Assembly (NCBI GenBank): GCA_963732155.1
Contig: CAVSYB010000006.1
Span: 372,001 to 436,000 of the forward strand
DNA: 64,000 nucleotides
Reading direction: 5' to 3'
Source: Roseiarcus sp963732155
Lineage (GTDB): Bacteria; Pseudomonadota; Alphaproteobacteria; Rhizobiales; Beijerinckiaceae
Shown: in pieces, positions 52,174-61,478 of the stretch
How positions within the stretch are numbered: the first letter of the stretch is position 1
Layout of the letters: each line of letters opens with the position of its first letter
Notes under the pieces: model-generated
Databases searched by the model: none
Told to the model about the DNA's origin: nothing
Seen by the model: the letters and a program-made list of their open reading frames with translations, nothing else
Made by a program: the position numbers and the translations under genes

Positions 52174-54153
52174 ATGTTCGGTTATCTGCGTTTCCTGACG
52201 CGAGCGGCCCGCCGCCTGATTGTTGTCGTCATGTTTGCGGCGCCTGCGACCGCGGGGGATTTGCTCGGCCGCGCGATCGATCTGGACCGGCCTCGTCCGG
52301 TCGCGACGCAGGGTCCGTTCGCCGGATTCGTGGCCACCCCGCAAGTGTTCTATTTCGGGGCCGCCACGGCCTTGCTCATCGCGCCGGACGGAAACTGGTT
52401 CGCCGCCTACACCTATGGCGCCGCAGGGTCGATCATCCGATTGATGGACATGCGCACGGGCGTGTTGCTGCGCGTGCTGAGAACGAGCGCCCGTCCGCTG
52501 ACCGGCCTGGCGATCGCGCAGGACGGCAAGACTGTCGAGGCGCTGGCGAACAACCAACAGCGTTTGAGCTGGGACGCGGCCACCGGCGAAACGCTGAGAC
52601 AGGAGGACCCGGTCCCGGGCGACAACATGAGATACCTCGGCCTCGACAAGCTCGGCGATCTCCAGGATGTCGTCTACGTCGAGCGTCGGAAGCCAATTCC
52701 GGATTATAGCCGGATCGTCGAGTTCCTGAGGCGTCATGGACTGGCCGACCAATTTCCCGACCCGGCGAAAATCGACCGGATTTTGCGCAGCGCCGATGGG
52801 CGCTATGCGATCATCACCGAGGCGGGCGTCGAGGAAAGCGATGCCGCGCGGTTGAAGATCTGGGACCTCCAGCGTCCCTCGCCGCCGTGGACCGCCACAA
52901 TTCCCGACGATTGGTATGGATACGGGGTGAGCGCCTTCGCCTTCGACGGCCATTTCCTCGTCATCTCGAGAGGCGGCGGCGAAGGCGATCACCGCGACGT
53001 CAACTCGGGCGTGTTCGAAGCGACGAACGGAGTTTTCAAGCCTCTTTGGCGCAGGAGCGAAGAAGACTGGGAGGGGCCTTGCGAGATTTCGCCGAACGCC
53101 CGCTACTTGTCGGTTGGCGCCACCCCGAACGGCCCTGTCACGGTATGGGACATCGACAAGGCGCGGCGCACGGTCGATTTCAATCCGGTCGAAACGGCTC
53201 CGATCCTTTCGTCGGATTCGAGCACATTCGCAGTGGCCCGAGGCCCCGAGGACGATCCCCGCGCGCCGGAAATCATGGTCTTTCGACACGGCAAACGCGT
53301 GCGGCTCGTTGATCGAACGACCGACTGGCCGCCGGATTCAACGAGATTCGACATCCGCGCGCTCTCGCCCAACGGCCGTTATCTCTTGACGTCGATGATG
53401 GGGATGGGCCCGGCCTACGACCGGAACGGGCATTTGTTCGTCGAACTCTGGGACATCGATGCGTCGCGCCAAATCGACCGCTTCAGCCTGCCCAACGCTG
53501 AGGAGCCCGACTGGCGGTTCGCTCGCGTCTCCGACGAAGGAAAGCTCTTGCTGCTGCGCGGCGGAGCCGTATTGAGGTCCGGCAAATGGGTTCAGGCGGC
53601 GCAGTCCGATAACGCCCTGATCGCGCCGCTCGACAAGGATTTCAAGCCCGTTTGCGGCGTCGTTTTTTGCGACCACGCGCTCGCGGACTTGGGCGTTGTT
53701 GAGCGCATCGCGCCAGACGACGCCAAGGTCAACGACGCCGAACTGCACATCAACGATTTCACCGGCGATAGCCGCAAGCAGTCGCCGAACGGCCGCTTCC
53801 TGATCGGAAAATTGTTCGACAGCGCCAGCGGGGATTTCAAATATCCCGGCGTCGTCGTCGATGTCGAAACGGGGCGCACGTTGCTTGAGACCCCGGCCGG
53901 CGACTTTACCGCCGATAGCCGCTATGTGATCGAATCCGAAGGCGGCTATGCGCCGATCACGCTCAGGGAAATCTCGTCCGGAAAGCGCGTTTGGACCCTG
54001 TATGTGACGCCCGATCTCGGGTTTGTAGTGACGTTTGCCGACGGTCGCATCCGCGCCACTCCCGGCGCAGAAAAATTCTTCGAGCTGGTCAGAGGTTTCG
54101 AGGTGAAACCTTACGACGACGCGGCGCGTCGGTTGTTTCAGCGGCAGCCGTGA
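52174..54153 (+). CDS. Secreted WD40/beta-propeller-like protein
   Basis: The 659-residue protein has an N-terminal signal peptide (MFGYLRFLTRAARRLIVVVM then FAAPATA-GD) followed by repeated blades: LLIAPDGNWFAAYTYGAAGS, PLTGLAIAQDGKTVEALANN, AIITEAGVEE, RYLSVGATPNGPVTVWDIDK, RYLLTSMMGMGPAYDRNGHL, and others ending with WDID-type repeats. It looks like one or two six- to seven-bladed WD40-type propellers. Start 52174 is selected at the signal peptide; the open frame begins at 52135. Role unknown; likely a periplasmic scaffold. Confidence 0.75.
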   Translation: MFGYLRFLTRAARRLIVVVMFAAPATAGDLLGRAIDLDRPRPVATQGPFAGFVATPQVFYFGAATALLIAPDGNWFAAYTYGAAGSIIRLMDMRTGVLLRVLRTSARPLTGLAIAQDGKTVEALANNQQRLSWDAATGETLRQEDPVPGDNMRYLGLDKLGDLQDVVYVERRKPIPDYSRIVEFLRRHGLADQFPDPAKIDRILRSADGRYAIITEAGVEESDAARLKIWDLQRPSPPWTATIPDDWYGYGVSAFAFDGHFLVISRGGGEGDHRDVNSGVFEATNGVFKPLWRRSEEDWEGPCEISPNARYLSVGATPNGPVTVWDIDKARRTVDFNPVETAPILSSDSSTFAVARGPEDDPRAPEIMVFRHGKRVRLVDRTTDWPPDSTRFDIRALSPNGRYLLTSMMGMGPAYDRNGHLFVELWDIDASRQIDRFSLPNAEEPDWRFARVSDEGKLLLLRGGAVLRSGKWVQAAQSDNALIAPLDKDFKPVCGVVFCDHALADLGVVERIAPDDAKVNDAELHINDFTGDSRKQSPNGRFLIGKLFDSASGDFKYPGVVVDVETGRTLLETPAGDFTADSRYVIESEGGYAPITLREISSGKRVWTLYVTPDLGFVVTFADGRIRATPGAEKFFELVRGFEVKPYDDAARRLFQRQP

Positions 54154-54458
54154 CGCTGCCAGGCTCCCGAACTCAGATCGCCTCGCCCGTCCGCGAGCGG
54201 CCCAGCAGCGCGCAGCGCTTCCGCTTGAGTCGACGCAAGCCGGGCATCTTTCGCGATTGAACGTCAGCGTCCGCTGCGCGTTGTTCCGGAAGCCGCCATT
54301 CCGCTCTCGCCCAACTCCGGCCAATAATGGAGATTCAAACTGACCCACGACGCCGCGGTTCCATCGACAGCGCCCGCTATGTCGCGGTCGGCGACACTCA
54401 AAGCCGCCTGCGCCAAATCCGGTCGGCGGACCGAAGCCGTCCAACCGGAAGCGGCCCG

Positions 54459-54881
54459 TCATCGGCGAGGCGGCGCGGCGAGGGCCTCCAACGCCCCCGT
54501 CGGCAGATTCCAATGGCGCGCGGCGGCGATCACCGCCGCGAGATAGTCCGCGCGCGCCGGCCCCGCGCCGATATTGGCGCCGAAGTAGACGAGAGCGGAC
54601 TTCGCACCGCCGTCCGTCGCGATGCTTTGCAAAGCCTTGAGATAGAGACCCTCGCCCACGCCTTCAAAACGGTCCAGCGCCGCGACGTCTGCGAGCGCCA
54701 CGTCCCACAACACGCCGTGAACGGTCGAACGCGCGTCGCGCGTCACGCTCAACCAACCTTCGCGCGTCACGACGAGACGGTGACACATCAACCGCGCGAT
54801 CCCCAGAGGCCTCGAACGGGGACAGCGCAGCGCCATCGCCGCGACATCCATATTGGCGCCATAGGCGAAGGTCAGCGGCAT
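54459..54881 (-). CDS. Gamma-glutamylcyclotransferase-like (GGCT) protein
   Basis: The 140-residue protein is a GGCT-fold member: PLTFAYGANMDVAAMALRCP (the YGxNxD/S/T segment binds substrate), TVHGVLWDVALADVAALDRF and the DRFEGVGEGLY region with the catalytic Glu. It may cleave gamma-glutamyl amines or peptides, releasing 5-oxoproline. Transcribed with rsh on the minus strand, 48 bp after its stop. Confidence 0.85.
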   Translation of the reverse strand: MPLTFAYGANMDVAAMALRCPRSRPLGIARLMCHRLVVTREGWLSVTRDARSTVHGVLWDVALADVAALDRFEGVGEGLYLKALQSIATDGGAKSALVYFGANIGAGPARADYLAAVIAAARHWNLPTGALEALAAPPRR

Positions 54882-54928
54882 TCAGCGACCTCGGCGGAGA
54901 ATCGCAAGGCCGGCGCGACGCAAGTCGC

Positions 54929-57127
54929 TCATCCGCTCACGCGTTCGACCTTGCTCACGACGCTCTTGCCGCGAAGCTGCGAAAGGATCGCGTTGAGATG
55001 TTTGATGTCCCAGACTTCCAGATCGATCAGCATTTCGCGGAAGTCGGTGGCCCGCGGCACAAACGATATATTGTCGATGTTGCCGCCGGTCTCGCCGATC
55101 GTCGTCGCGACAACCCCGAGCGCGCCCGGCTCGTTGAGCGCGGTGACGAGGATCTGCGTCGGATAGAGCTCCTTGCGCGCGCTGTCGATATCCCAGCGAA
55201 CGTCGAGCCATAGCTCGGGCCTGTCGTCAAAAGCCGTCAGGGCGGAGGCATGGATCGGGTATATCGTAATGCCTTCGCCCGGCGTCAGGATGCCGACAAT
55301 GCGTTCGCCCGGCACGGCGCCGCCCTTCGGCGCGAACCGCACCGGCAGATCGCCTCTCGTCCCGCGAATCGGGATCGAGGCTTCCGCATCGGCCCGTCCC
55401 GGCACTCTGAACATCAGGTTCGCCACCTTGCTCAAGCCAAACCAGCCGCTTTCGCTCTTGGCCGGCGTCGGGCCCGACGCGCGCTCCTCTTTGAAATCGG
55501 GATGAATGGCGCGAACCACGTCGCCCGAGAACATCTCGCCTCGACCGACCGCCACGAACACATCGTCGAGCGTGCTGCGCGCGAGGCGCGGCAGCGCCGC
55601 CTTCAGTTTATCCTCGGCGAAACCGTGCCCCGCGCGCTTGAACGCGCGCTCGACGATCTGGCGGCCAAGGCCGCTGTATTGCGCCCTGACCGCTTCGCGC
55701 GTGGCCCGGCGAATCGCGGCGCGCGCGCGACCCGTGACGACGACTGATTCCCATGCGGCGGGCGGCGTCTGCGTGTCGGAGCGCGTGATCTCCACTTCGT
55801 CGCCGTTGCGCAATTGGGAAATCAGCGGGGCGATTCGGCCGTTGATCTTGACGCCGACGGCCGAATTGCCGACATCGGTGTGCACCGCGTAGGCGAAGTC
55901 GATCGCCGTCGCGCCGCGCGGCAAGGCGATCAGCCTTCCCTTGGGGGTGAAACAGAACACCTGGTCCTGAAACAATTCGAGCTTCGTATGCTCGAGGAAC
56001 TTTTCCGAATCGTCGGCTGAAAGCGCTTCGATCGTGCGCCGCAATCCCCGATACGCGCGGCTCTCGCTGGTGCGCGGCGCGTCCGGCGCACCGGCGGCGT
56101 CTTTGTAGAGGGCATGCGCCGCGATGCCGTATTCGGCGATCTCGTGCATTTCGCGCGTGCGAATTTGCAGCTCGACGCGCTGGCTGCCCGGACCGATCAC
56201 CGTCGTGTGTATCGAGCGGTAATCATTCTGTTTGGGCGTCGAAATGTAATCCTTGAAGCGCCCGGGCACGGACGGCCAGGTGGTGTGCGCGACGCCGACC
56301 GCGGCGTAGCAATCCTCGATCGAATCCACGATGATTCGGAAGCCGTAGATGTCGGAGAGCTGCTCGAAGGCGATCGATCGGCGCTCCATCTTGCGCCATA
56401 CGGAATAGGCCAGCTTTTGCCGCCCTTTCACCTCAACCTTGATCCCCCGCCGGGCGAACTGATCGGTCAACTCCTTCTCGATCTTGACGATGATCGCGCC
56501 GTTCTTGGCCTTCATCTCCTCCAGCCGCGCGAGAATCATCGCGTGGGCTTCCGGCATCAAATGCCGGAAGGAAAGCTCCTCGAGCTCGCTACGCACGCCC
56601 TGCATGCCCATTCGCCCGGCCAGCGGGCCGTAGATGTCGAGCGTCTCCTGCGCGATGCGGGCGCGCTTCTCGGCGGGCATGAAGTTCAACGTGCGCATAT
56701 TGTGAAGACGATCGGCGAGCTTGACGAGCAGGACGCGCACGTCGTCGGCGATCGCCAGCAGCAATTTGCGAAAATTCTCGGCCTGCTGCGCCGGCTTGGA
56801 AACCAGATCGAGCTTCTTGAGTTTGGTCAGACCGTCGACCAGCGTCCCGATTTCCTTGCCGAAGACGTTGTCGATCTCCTCGCGCGTCGAGGCGGTGTCC
56901 TCGATCGTGTCATGCAGGACCGCCGCGACAATCGTCGCATCGTCGAGTTTGAGATCGGTCAGAATCGCCGCCACTTCGAGCGGGTGTGAAAAAAACAGGT
57001 CGCCGGACGCACGCTTCTGGGCGCCGTGCGCCTTCATCGCATAGACGTACGCGCGATTGAGCAAATCCTCGTCGGCGCCCGGATTGTATTGACGCACGCG
57101 ATCGACAAGTTCGTATTGTCGCATCAT
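54929..57127 (-). CDS. rsh: Bifunctional (p)ppGpp synthetase/hydrolase RelA/SpoT
   Basis: The 732-residue protein makes and degrades the alarmone (p)ppGpp in stringent response. Domains in order: HD hydrolase (about 25-180, VAAVLHDTIEDT with the catalytic His/Asp), synthetase (about 235-345, DIYGFRIIVDSIEDCYAAVG and YRSIHTTVIGP), TGS (about 390-450, FTPKGRLIALPRGATAIDFA), helical/zinc-finger-like region, and C-terminal ACT (about 655-732, ILVTALNEPGALGVVATTIG). Length is typical of the single Rsh of alphaproteobacteria. rpoZ, which often precedes it, is not next to it; the porin gene is upstream. Confidence 0.97.
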   Translation of the reverse strand: MMRQYELVDRVRQYNPGADEDLLNRAYVYAMKAHGAQKRASGDLFFSHPLEVAAILTDLKLDDATIVAAVLHDTIEDTASTREEIDNVFGKEIGTLVDGLTKLKKLDLVSKPAQQAENFRKLLLAIADDVRVLLVKLADRLHNMRTLNFMPAEKRARIAQETLDIYGPLAGRMGMQGVRSELEELSFRHLMPEAHAMILARLEEMKAKNGAIIVKIEKELTDQFARRGIKVEVKGRQKLAYSVWRKMERRSIAFEQLSDIYGFRIIVDSIEDCYAAVGVAHTTWPSVPGRFKDYISTPKQNDYRSIHTTVIGPGSQRVELQIRTREMHEIAEYGIAAHALYKDAAGAPDAPRTSESRAYRGLRRTIEALSADDSEKFLEHTKLELFQDQVFCFTPKGRLIALPRGATAIDFAYAVHTDVGNSAVGVKINGRIAPLISQLRNGDEVEITRSDTQTPPAAWESVVVTGRARAAIRRATREAVRAQYSGLGRQIVERAFKRAGHGFAEDKLKAALPRLARSTLDDVFVAVGRGEMFSGDVVRAIHPDFKEERASGPTPAKSESGWFGLSKVANLMFRVPGRADAEASIPIRGTRGDLPVRFAPKGGAVPGERIVGILTPGEGITIYPIHASALTAFDDRPELWLDVRWDIDSARKELYPTQILVTALNEPGALGVVATTIGETGGNIDNISFVPRATDFREMLIDLEVWDIKHLNAILSQLRGKSVVSKVERVSG

Positions 57128-57261
57128 TTCTTTTGATCGGCCTCACTGGCGGTCGGGCCAGGCGGCCGCGATCGGCCTAATATCGGCGCTGCGCGAGGCC
57201 CGCGCAAGCCGGAGGCGATTCTCGCGCCGCGAGGGGACAAGAACGCCGAGGCCGGCGCAAC

Positions 57262-57291
57262 AAAAAACCCCGGAGCTCAGGCTCCGGGGTT
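57262..57291 (-). terminator. Rho-independent terminator of the porin gene
   Basis: Read on the minus strand: AACCCCGGAGC, a 4-nt loop, GCTCCGGGGTT, followed by a T run (the AAAAAA at 57262-57267 on the plus strand). The 11-bp stem is perfect. It lies about 30 bp after the porin stop codon and so ends the porin transcript. Confidence 0.9.
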
Positions 57292-57318
57292 CGTAAGCTT
57301 CGCGAGAATCAGCCGCGA

Positions 57319-58713
57319 TCAGAAGTTGCGGGTGATGTAGAAGCGGCCGGCGACGCCGCTCGTGTTGTTCGGGAACGCAGCCGCCACTCCATTGATCGTG
57401 CCGACCGGCGCCGTCGTGTAGAGGCCGGGCGTCGACTGATGGGTGTTCTGGTAGAGAACTTCGAGAGCGAAGTCGAGCAACGGGAGCGGATCCCAGTGCG
57501 CGACCGCGCCGACGAGCCAGGACTGCGCGCTAGAGCCCAACTGGCCGTTCGTGTTGCTCCAGGTCAGATTCGCATACGCGACTTCCGGATCGAACGAGAA
57601 CTGCGGCGAGAAGTGGTGCTCGAAGAGCGCGCTGGCCGACCACACCGTCGGCGCAGCCCAAGTGCCCGGGCCGAACTTGTTCGCCGGGGCGAAATAGGCG
57701 TCGCCGCCCGACAAGGCAAGGCCGTTGCCGTTGGTCGCGCCGTCTTCACCCCACATGGCGTCCGGCAGACCGCCGTACCAGTAGGCGTTCTTCGTCCAGG
57801 TGGTCTGCGCCGCGATGTTGTCGCCCGGGCCAAGCGTCGGCAGGTTGAACTTGGCGCCGAAGTTGGCGCCCCAGCCCCAGATGTTCTCGGAGGGCCCGAA
57901 CACGCTCAACACATGCACCTGATGGGCGACGCCCGACAATTGCGCCGCGCCCCACGCCTGGTCGATGCGGATGTTGGCGACGACGTCCGGCGCGCTCTCG
58001 CCGTAATTCGTCGTAGCAGGCCCGCCCGCCGCGTAGTTGCTGATGTTATAGTTCGAGCCGGCGCCGCCGTCGGGGCTGTTCGGTCCGGAGCTCTGCGCCG
58101 CGATCGTCGCGGAGAAGCCGCCGCCGAAGGTCCCGGTGTAGGCGAACAGCAGAGGCTCGTTGTAACCCTGCTGGTCAGGCGAAATCAGGTTCGCCCAGCC
58201 TTCGCCGCCGCCGTAGAACGAGAAGAACGAGACCGCCTTACCAGCCGTGATGCCCGCCCACTGCAAGTAGGCCTGGTCGATATAGGCGGCGGTGCCGGTG
58301 CCGTCGAAACCGTTGCTGGCTTCGATGTTGACCGACACGTAGGAGCGCAACACGCCATAGGACGTCATTTCACGCGCGTCCAAATCGAGGTTGAAGCGCG
58401 TGGTGTAGCCCAGCGATGTGCGCCCGACGGCGCCCGATGGCGTCGACAGCAAGGCCTTGCCCTGCGTCGCCGGCGAAGCCCAGAGATAGCCGGTCGCCAG
58501 ATTGCCCGCTTCGATCTGGGCGGTCACGTAGCCGCCGATCTTCAGGCAGGTGTCGCTGCCCGGGATGACGAAGCCGGCCATGCCGCCGACGTTGCAAATC
58601 TTGACGTATTCAGCAGGAGCCGCCTTCTTTGTGGGAAGATCGGCGGCCTGGGCGCTGGCGACTGCCACGATTCCGGCCGCCGAACCCAGCAGAATGCTCT
58701 TCATGAGCGTCAT
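57319..58713 (-). CDS. Porin, alphaproteobacterial Porin_2-type major outer-membrane protein
   Basis: The 464-residue precursor has a signal peptide (MTLMKSILLGSAAGIVAVAS, cleavage at AQA-ADLP) and a 16-stranded-like beta-barrel rich in aromatic and glycine residues. LPTKKAAPAEYVKICNVGGM and DTCLKIGGYVTAQIEAGNL are typical N-terminal strands of the Porin_2 family (with an extra cysteine pair), and the C-terminus ends in F (FYITRNF), the outer-membrane targeting signal. The start 58713 has GGAGG 6 bp upstream; later ATG at 58704 is also possible. A strong terminator follows, as expected for an abundant protein. Confidence 0.93.
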   Translation of the reverse strand: MTLMKSILLGSAAGIVAVASAQAADLPTKKAAPAEYVKICNVGGMAGFVIPGSDTCLKIGGYVTAQIEAGNLATGYLWASPATQGKALLSTPSGAVGRTSLGYTTRFNLDLDAREMTSYGVLRSYVSVNIEASNGFDGTGTAAYIDQAYLQWAGITAGKAVSFFSFYGGGEGWANLISPDQQGYNEPLLFAYTGTFGGGFSATIAAQSSGPNSPDGGAGSNYNISNYAAGGPATTNYGESAPDVVANIRIDQAWGAAQLSGVAHQVHVLSVFGPSENIWGWGANFGAKFNLPTLGPGDNIAAQTTWTKNAYWYGGLPDAMWGEDGATNGNGLALSGGDAYFAPANKFGPGTWAAPTVWSASALFEHHFSPQFSFDPEVAYANLTWSNTNGQLGSSAQSWLVGAVAHWDPLPLLDFALEVLYQNTHQSTPGLYTTAPVGTINGVAAAFPNNTSGVAGRFYITRNF

Positions 58714-59630
58714 TATAGACCTCCAATGATTGACCCGATGGGAGTTGGTTTTAACTGTGCACCGGAAGCTCGTTGGACCTCGACGACCCACCGCAGAATT
58801 TGGCTTTTAGCGCCCCTATTCCCGTTAATCCCGGATCTCGCCGCTCCGCCCCGACAATTCCCCAGTTCGAAGCGCCTCGATCCAACTCGCGGCCGGGAAT
58901 CTCCCGTTCGCATTCGCCACCATACTCAGAAGTCGCCGTGTCATAAACCAACAAATGCCAGAAAACCGCCAGAAATCGCCTTTCTCTAAATCATGTTGCA
59001 TAAAGGTCACGAAAACGGCGCTGGCGATCCCGCGGCGACGCCGCGAATCCCCGTCGGGCGACCCCTTCGGTTGATTCGTTAACATTTTGATTACAAGGCG
59101 ATTTTTTTTCTCGAGAGTTTGCCGCGGCGCATATTGGCGGCGCCCGATTTTGGGGGTGGGTTGAAGGCCGGCGCGGCCGGGTTGTGACGAGATCGCCTGC
59201 GGACGGTGGCCGAAGTGTGATAAGCGACTGAAAATCAAAACGTTCCTTGGCGCCGATGGGATTCTGACGGGGACCATGACGACAAAGGGGGCGAAACGCT
59301 GTCCCGCCGACGGAGCCGATTGCGCGCGCCGCGCGGAGGCCTCATGCCGGGAAGGCCGTCGCCCCGGAGGCGCGCTTCCCTTGCGCCGCCCGCCCCGCGG
59401 CCAGGGCCGGTCGGTTCGAATCGGGAGCGGCGCGGCGGCGACCGCTGCAAACCTTGCAATTGTGATTCGCATTTTCCCGCGACTCGATCATTCTTGTTTT
59501 TATTCATTTCGAGCTCGATTAACCTTCGTTTAAGCTGTCGCTGAGCAGCGCGACTTGATCCGGGTCGCGCGGCCCCCGGTCGACAGCCTTGCAACGCCGC
59601 CTTCCTCAACGCCGCCGCGAAAGCGCCCCG
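58714..59630. other. Long intergenic region upstream of the porin gene
   Basis: About 900 bp without a supported gene. The part near 59060-59120 is A+T-rich (ACATTTTGATTACAAG, then a T8 run) and could contain the porin promoter with a long 5' leader. I recognised no riboswitch, sRNA or attachment site. Confidence 0.35.
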
Positions 59631-60089
59631 ATGGCCTATATCGATCATGTTCTCGAGCCCGGCGAAACCGTCCGCTGGCGCGCCAGCGTCAGTTGGACGA
59701 CTTACGCGTGGGCCATCGCGCTGGCCGCCTGCGGCGTGGCGGCGCTGGTCGTCGGCGCCGTCGAACCCGGCGCCGCGTATTTCGGCGGATTCGTCGCGGT
59801 GATCTTCGCCGCGGCGGCCGTCGTGGCGTTCATCCCCGCGTGGTTTCGACGCTGGACGACCGAGATCGCCATCACCGATCGCCGGATCATCGTCAAGCGC
59901 GGACTGATCCGGCGGCGCACCATCGAGATGAACATGCAGAAAGTGGAAAGCGTCGACGTCGATCAGTCGCTGCTCGGCCGGCTGTTCGACTACGGCGACG
60001 TCACGTTCCGCGGCACCGGCGCCACTCTCGAAGTCCTCCACAGGATCGACGCGCCGTTGAAACTGCGCACGACGGTCACTGCGAGCTGA
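59631..60089 (+). CDS. PH (bPH_2/YdbS-like) domain membrane protein
   Basis: The 152-residue protein starts MAYIDHVLEPGETVRWRASV, has two membrane segments (WTTYAWAIALAACGVAALVV and FGGFVAVIFAAAAVVAFIPA), and a bacterial PH domain (about 85-150: TEIAITDRRIIVKRGLIRRR, DVDQSLLGRLFDYGDVTFRG). YdbS-type proteins are inner-membrane, function unknown. The ATG at 59631 is the conserved start; the frame continues upstream in Arg-rich sequence. Confidence 0.85.
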   Translation: MAYIDHVLEPGETVRWRASVSWTTYAWAIALAACGVAALVVGAVEPGAAYFGGFVAVIFAAAAVVAFIPAWFRRWTTEIAITDRRIIVKRGLIRRRTIEMNMQKVESVDVDQSLLGRLFDYGDVTFRGTGATLEVLHRIDAPLKLRTTVTAS

Positions 60090-60125
60090 CGGCCGCGCAA
60101 TCGTCGAGTCTCGAGGGAGCAGCCG

Positions 60126-60512
60126 ATGATAGCAAGACAGAAAGGCGCGCTGGCCCTGGCGGCGTTCGGAGCGGCCGCGATCGGCGTCGGCGCGGCGGAT
60201 GCTTCTCCCCTCGCGGACCCCTCGATCGGCGCACGGATCAAGGCGGGCGTCGCGTTGGCGCAAACCCAGCAAAGCGAACCCGATGGACTGTTTCAGGGCG
60301 TCGGCGTCGTAACCGCCGTTGACGCGGCGACTGGCTCGCTGACGCTCAACCACGACGAAATCAAGGGCCTGATGCCGGCGATGGAGATGATGTACCGCAT
60401 CGATCCGCGCTCGTTGAGCGACGGCCTGCGCCCAGGCGACAGAATCGATTTCACCGTCGACGCCAAGACCTACACGATCCGAAGCGTCAAGCTGATCGAT
60501 CGCGCCCGATGA
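60126..60512 (+). CDS. CusF-like copper-binding periplasmic protein
   Basis: The 128-residue product (signal-peptide-like MIARQKGALALAAFGAAAIG ... ADAS) contains a CusF-type domain: GVVTAVDAATGSLTLNHDEI followed by KGLMPAMEMMYRIDP. The His, Met and Met in NHDEI and LMPAMEM are the copper ligands. DFTVDAKTYTIRSVK completes the barrel. CusF delivers Cu(I)/Ag(I) to an efflux pump; no Cus pump gene is nearby, so it may work alone or with a distant system. 37 bp after the PH-domain gene. Confidence 0.88.
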   Translation: MIARQKGALALAAFGAAAIGVGAADASPLADPSIGARIKAGVALAQTQQSEPDGLFQGVGVVTAVDAATGSLTLNHDEIKGLMPAMEMMYRIDPRSLSDGLRPGDRIDFTVDAKTYTIRSVKLIDRAR

Positions 60513-60548
60513 ACCGCCCATGCGGCGCCGCGCAACTCTCGCGGGGCT

Positions 60549-61430
60549 TCAGGCGCTGCGCAGGACCGCGCGCGGGTTCAATTCGAACGGCTCCGCGCCG
60601 TCCTCGTCGCCCGACCCGTCAGGCGCGGGGAAGAAGCAGATGCGATCGCGGCCGGAGGTCTTGGCCGCATAGAGCGCCCGATCGGCCCTCGAAAACACCT
60701 GATCGAAACTGTCGCCGGCCCGACGCAGCGCAACCCCCGCCGAGATCGTCACCCGGATCGCCGCGCCGCCGACGATGACGGGCGTCGAATCCACCCGGTC
60801 GTGAAAGGCCATCAGTCTGGCGACAAGGGACTCGGCGGAGAATTCCATCGACAACAACGCGAATTCCTCGCCTCCGACGCGCGCGACGCAGCCGAACCCG
60901 CCGAGCTGGGCCACCATCATCTGGCCGACCGACCGTATGACCTCGTCGCCCGCCAGATGGCCATGCCGGTCGTTCACGCGCTTGAACCGGTCGATGTCGA
61001 CGATCACCAGGGCGAGCGCCGCGCCCTCCGCGGCGAACGCCGCCTCCATCAACGCGCGGCGGTTGGCGAGCCCGGTGAGCTGGTCGGTGCGGCTCAGCTC
61101 TTCGGCATGCATTTTCGCCCGATAGAGTTCGAGATGGGCCTTGGCCACCGCGCGCGAGATCGGAATCGCGAGGACGAGGACCAGCATCGCGGTGATCGCC
61201 CACGAGCGCAGGCACGTCGCCCAATCGACGAAGAACATCAATTGGTTGGTTACGTCCACGGCCAAGGCGAGCGTGATGCAGATCGCGGTGACGGAGACGA
61301 CGTAGGCGACGAGTTCGCGCTCGTTGGTGATCGATGCGCGCATGATGCGCGCGATGAAGCTCAACCGCAATGGCATGCCGCGCCGCCGGAAGGTTCGAAT
61401 TGCGCGATCAGACGGTCGTGCAAATAACAT
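60549..61430 (-). CDS. GGDEF diguanylate cyclase, membrane-bound
   Basis: The 293-residue protein has two membrane segments (about 40-60 and 78-95: VSVTAICITLALAVDVTNQL, ITAMLVLVLAIPISRAVAKA) and a GGDEF domain with the active-site GGEEF (196-200) and the VIVDIDRFKRVNDRHGH metal/substrate motif. The RxxD inhibitory site is absent where expected. It makes c-di-GMP from GTP. Start 61430 or 61376 (MPLRLSF); neither has a strong RBS. Located just downstream of fabH, where ihfA is more usual. Confidence 0.92.
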   Translation of the reverse strand: MLFARPSDRAIRTFRRRGMPLRLSFIARIMRASITNERELVAYVVSVTAICITLALAVDVTNQLMFFVDWATCLRSWAITAMLVLVLAIPISRAVAKAHLELYRAKMHAEELSRTDQLTGLANRRALMEAAFAAEGAALALVIVDIDRFKRVNDRHGHLAGDEVIRSVGQMMVAQLGGFGCVARVGGEEFALLSMEFSAESLVARLMAFHDRVDSTPVIVGGAAIRVTISAGVALRRAGDSFDQVFSRADRALYAAKTSGRDRICFFPAPDGSGDEDGAEPFELNPRAVLRSA

Positions 61431-61478
61431 AAGATCGAATTAACGCCGGAGCGCGGGCGGGCCGACGCGGCCAGGCCT

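Noticed and set aside
57439..58989. 516-residue open frame on the plus strand across the porin
   Set aside because: The minus-strand porin has a signal peptide, RBS and terminator; the plus frame is a shadow.
58714..59630. Hidden gene in the 900-bp gap upstream of the porin
   Set aside because: Frames in the gap lack starts, RBS and any recognisable motif.
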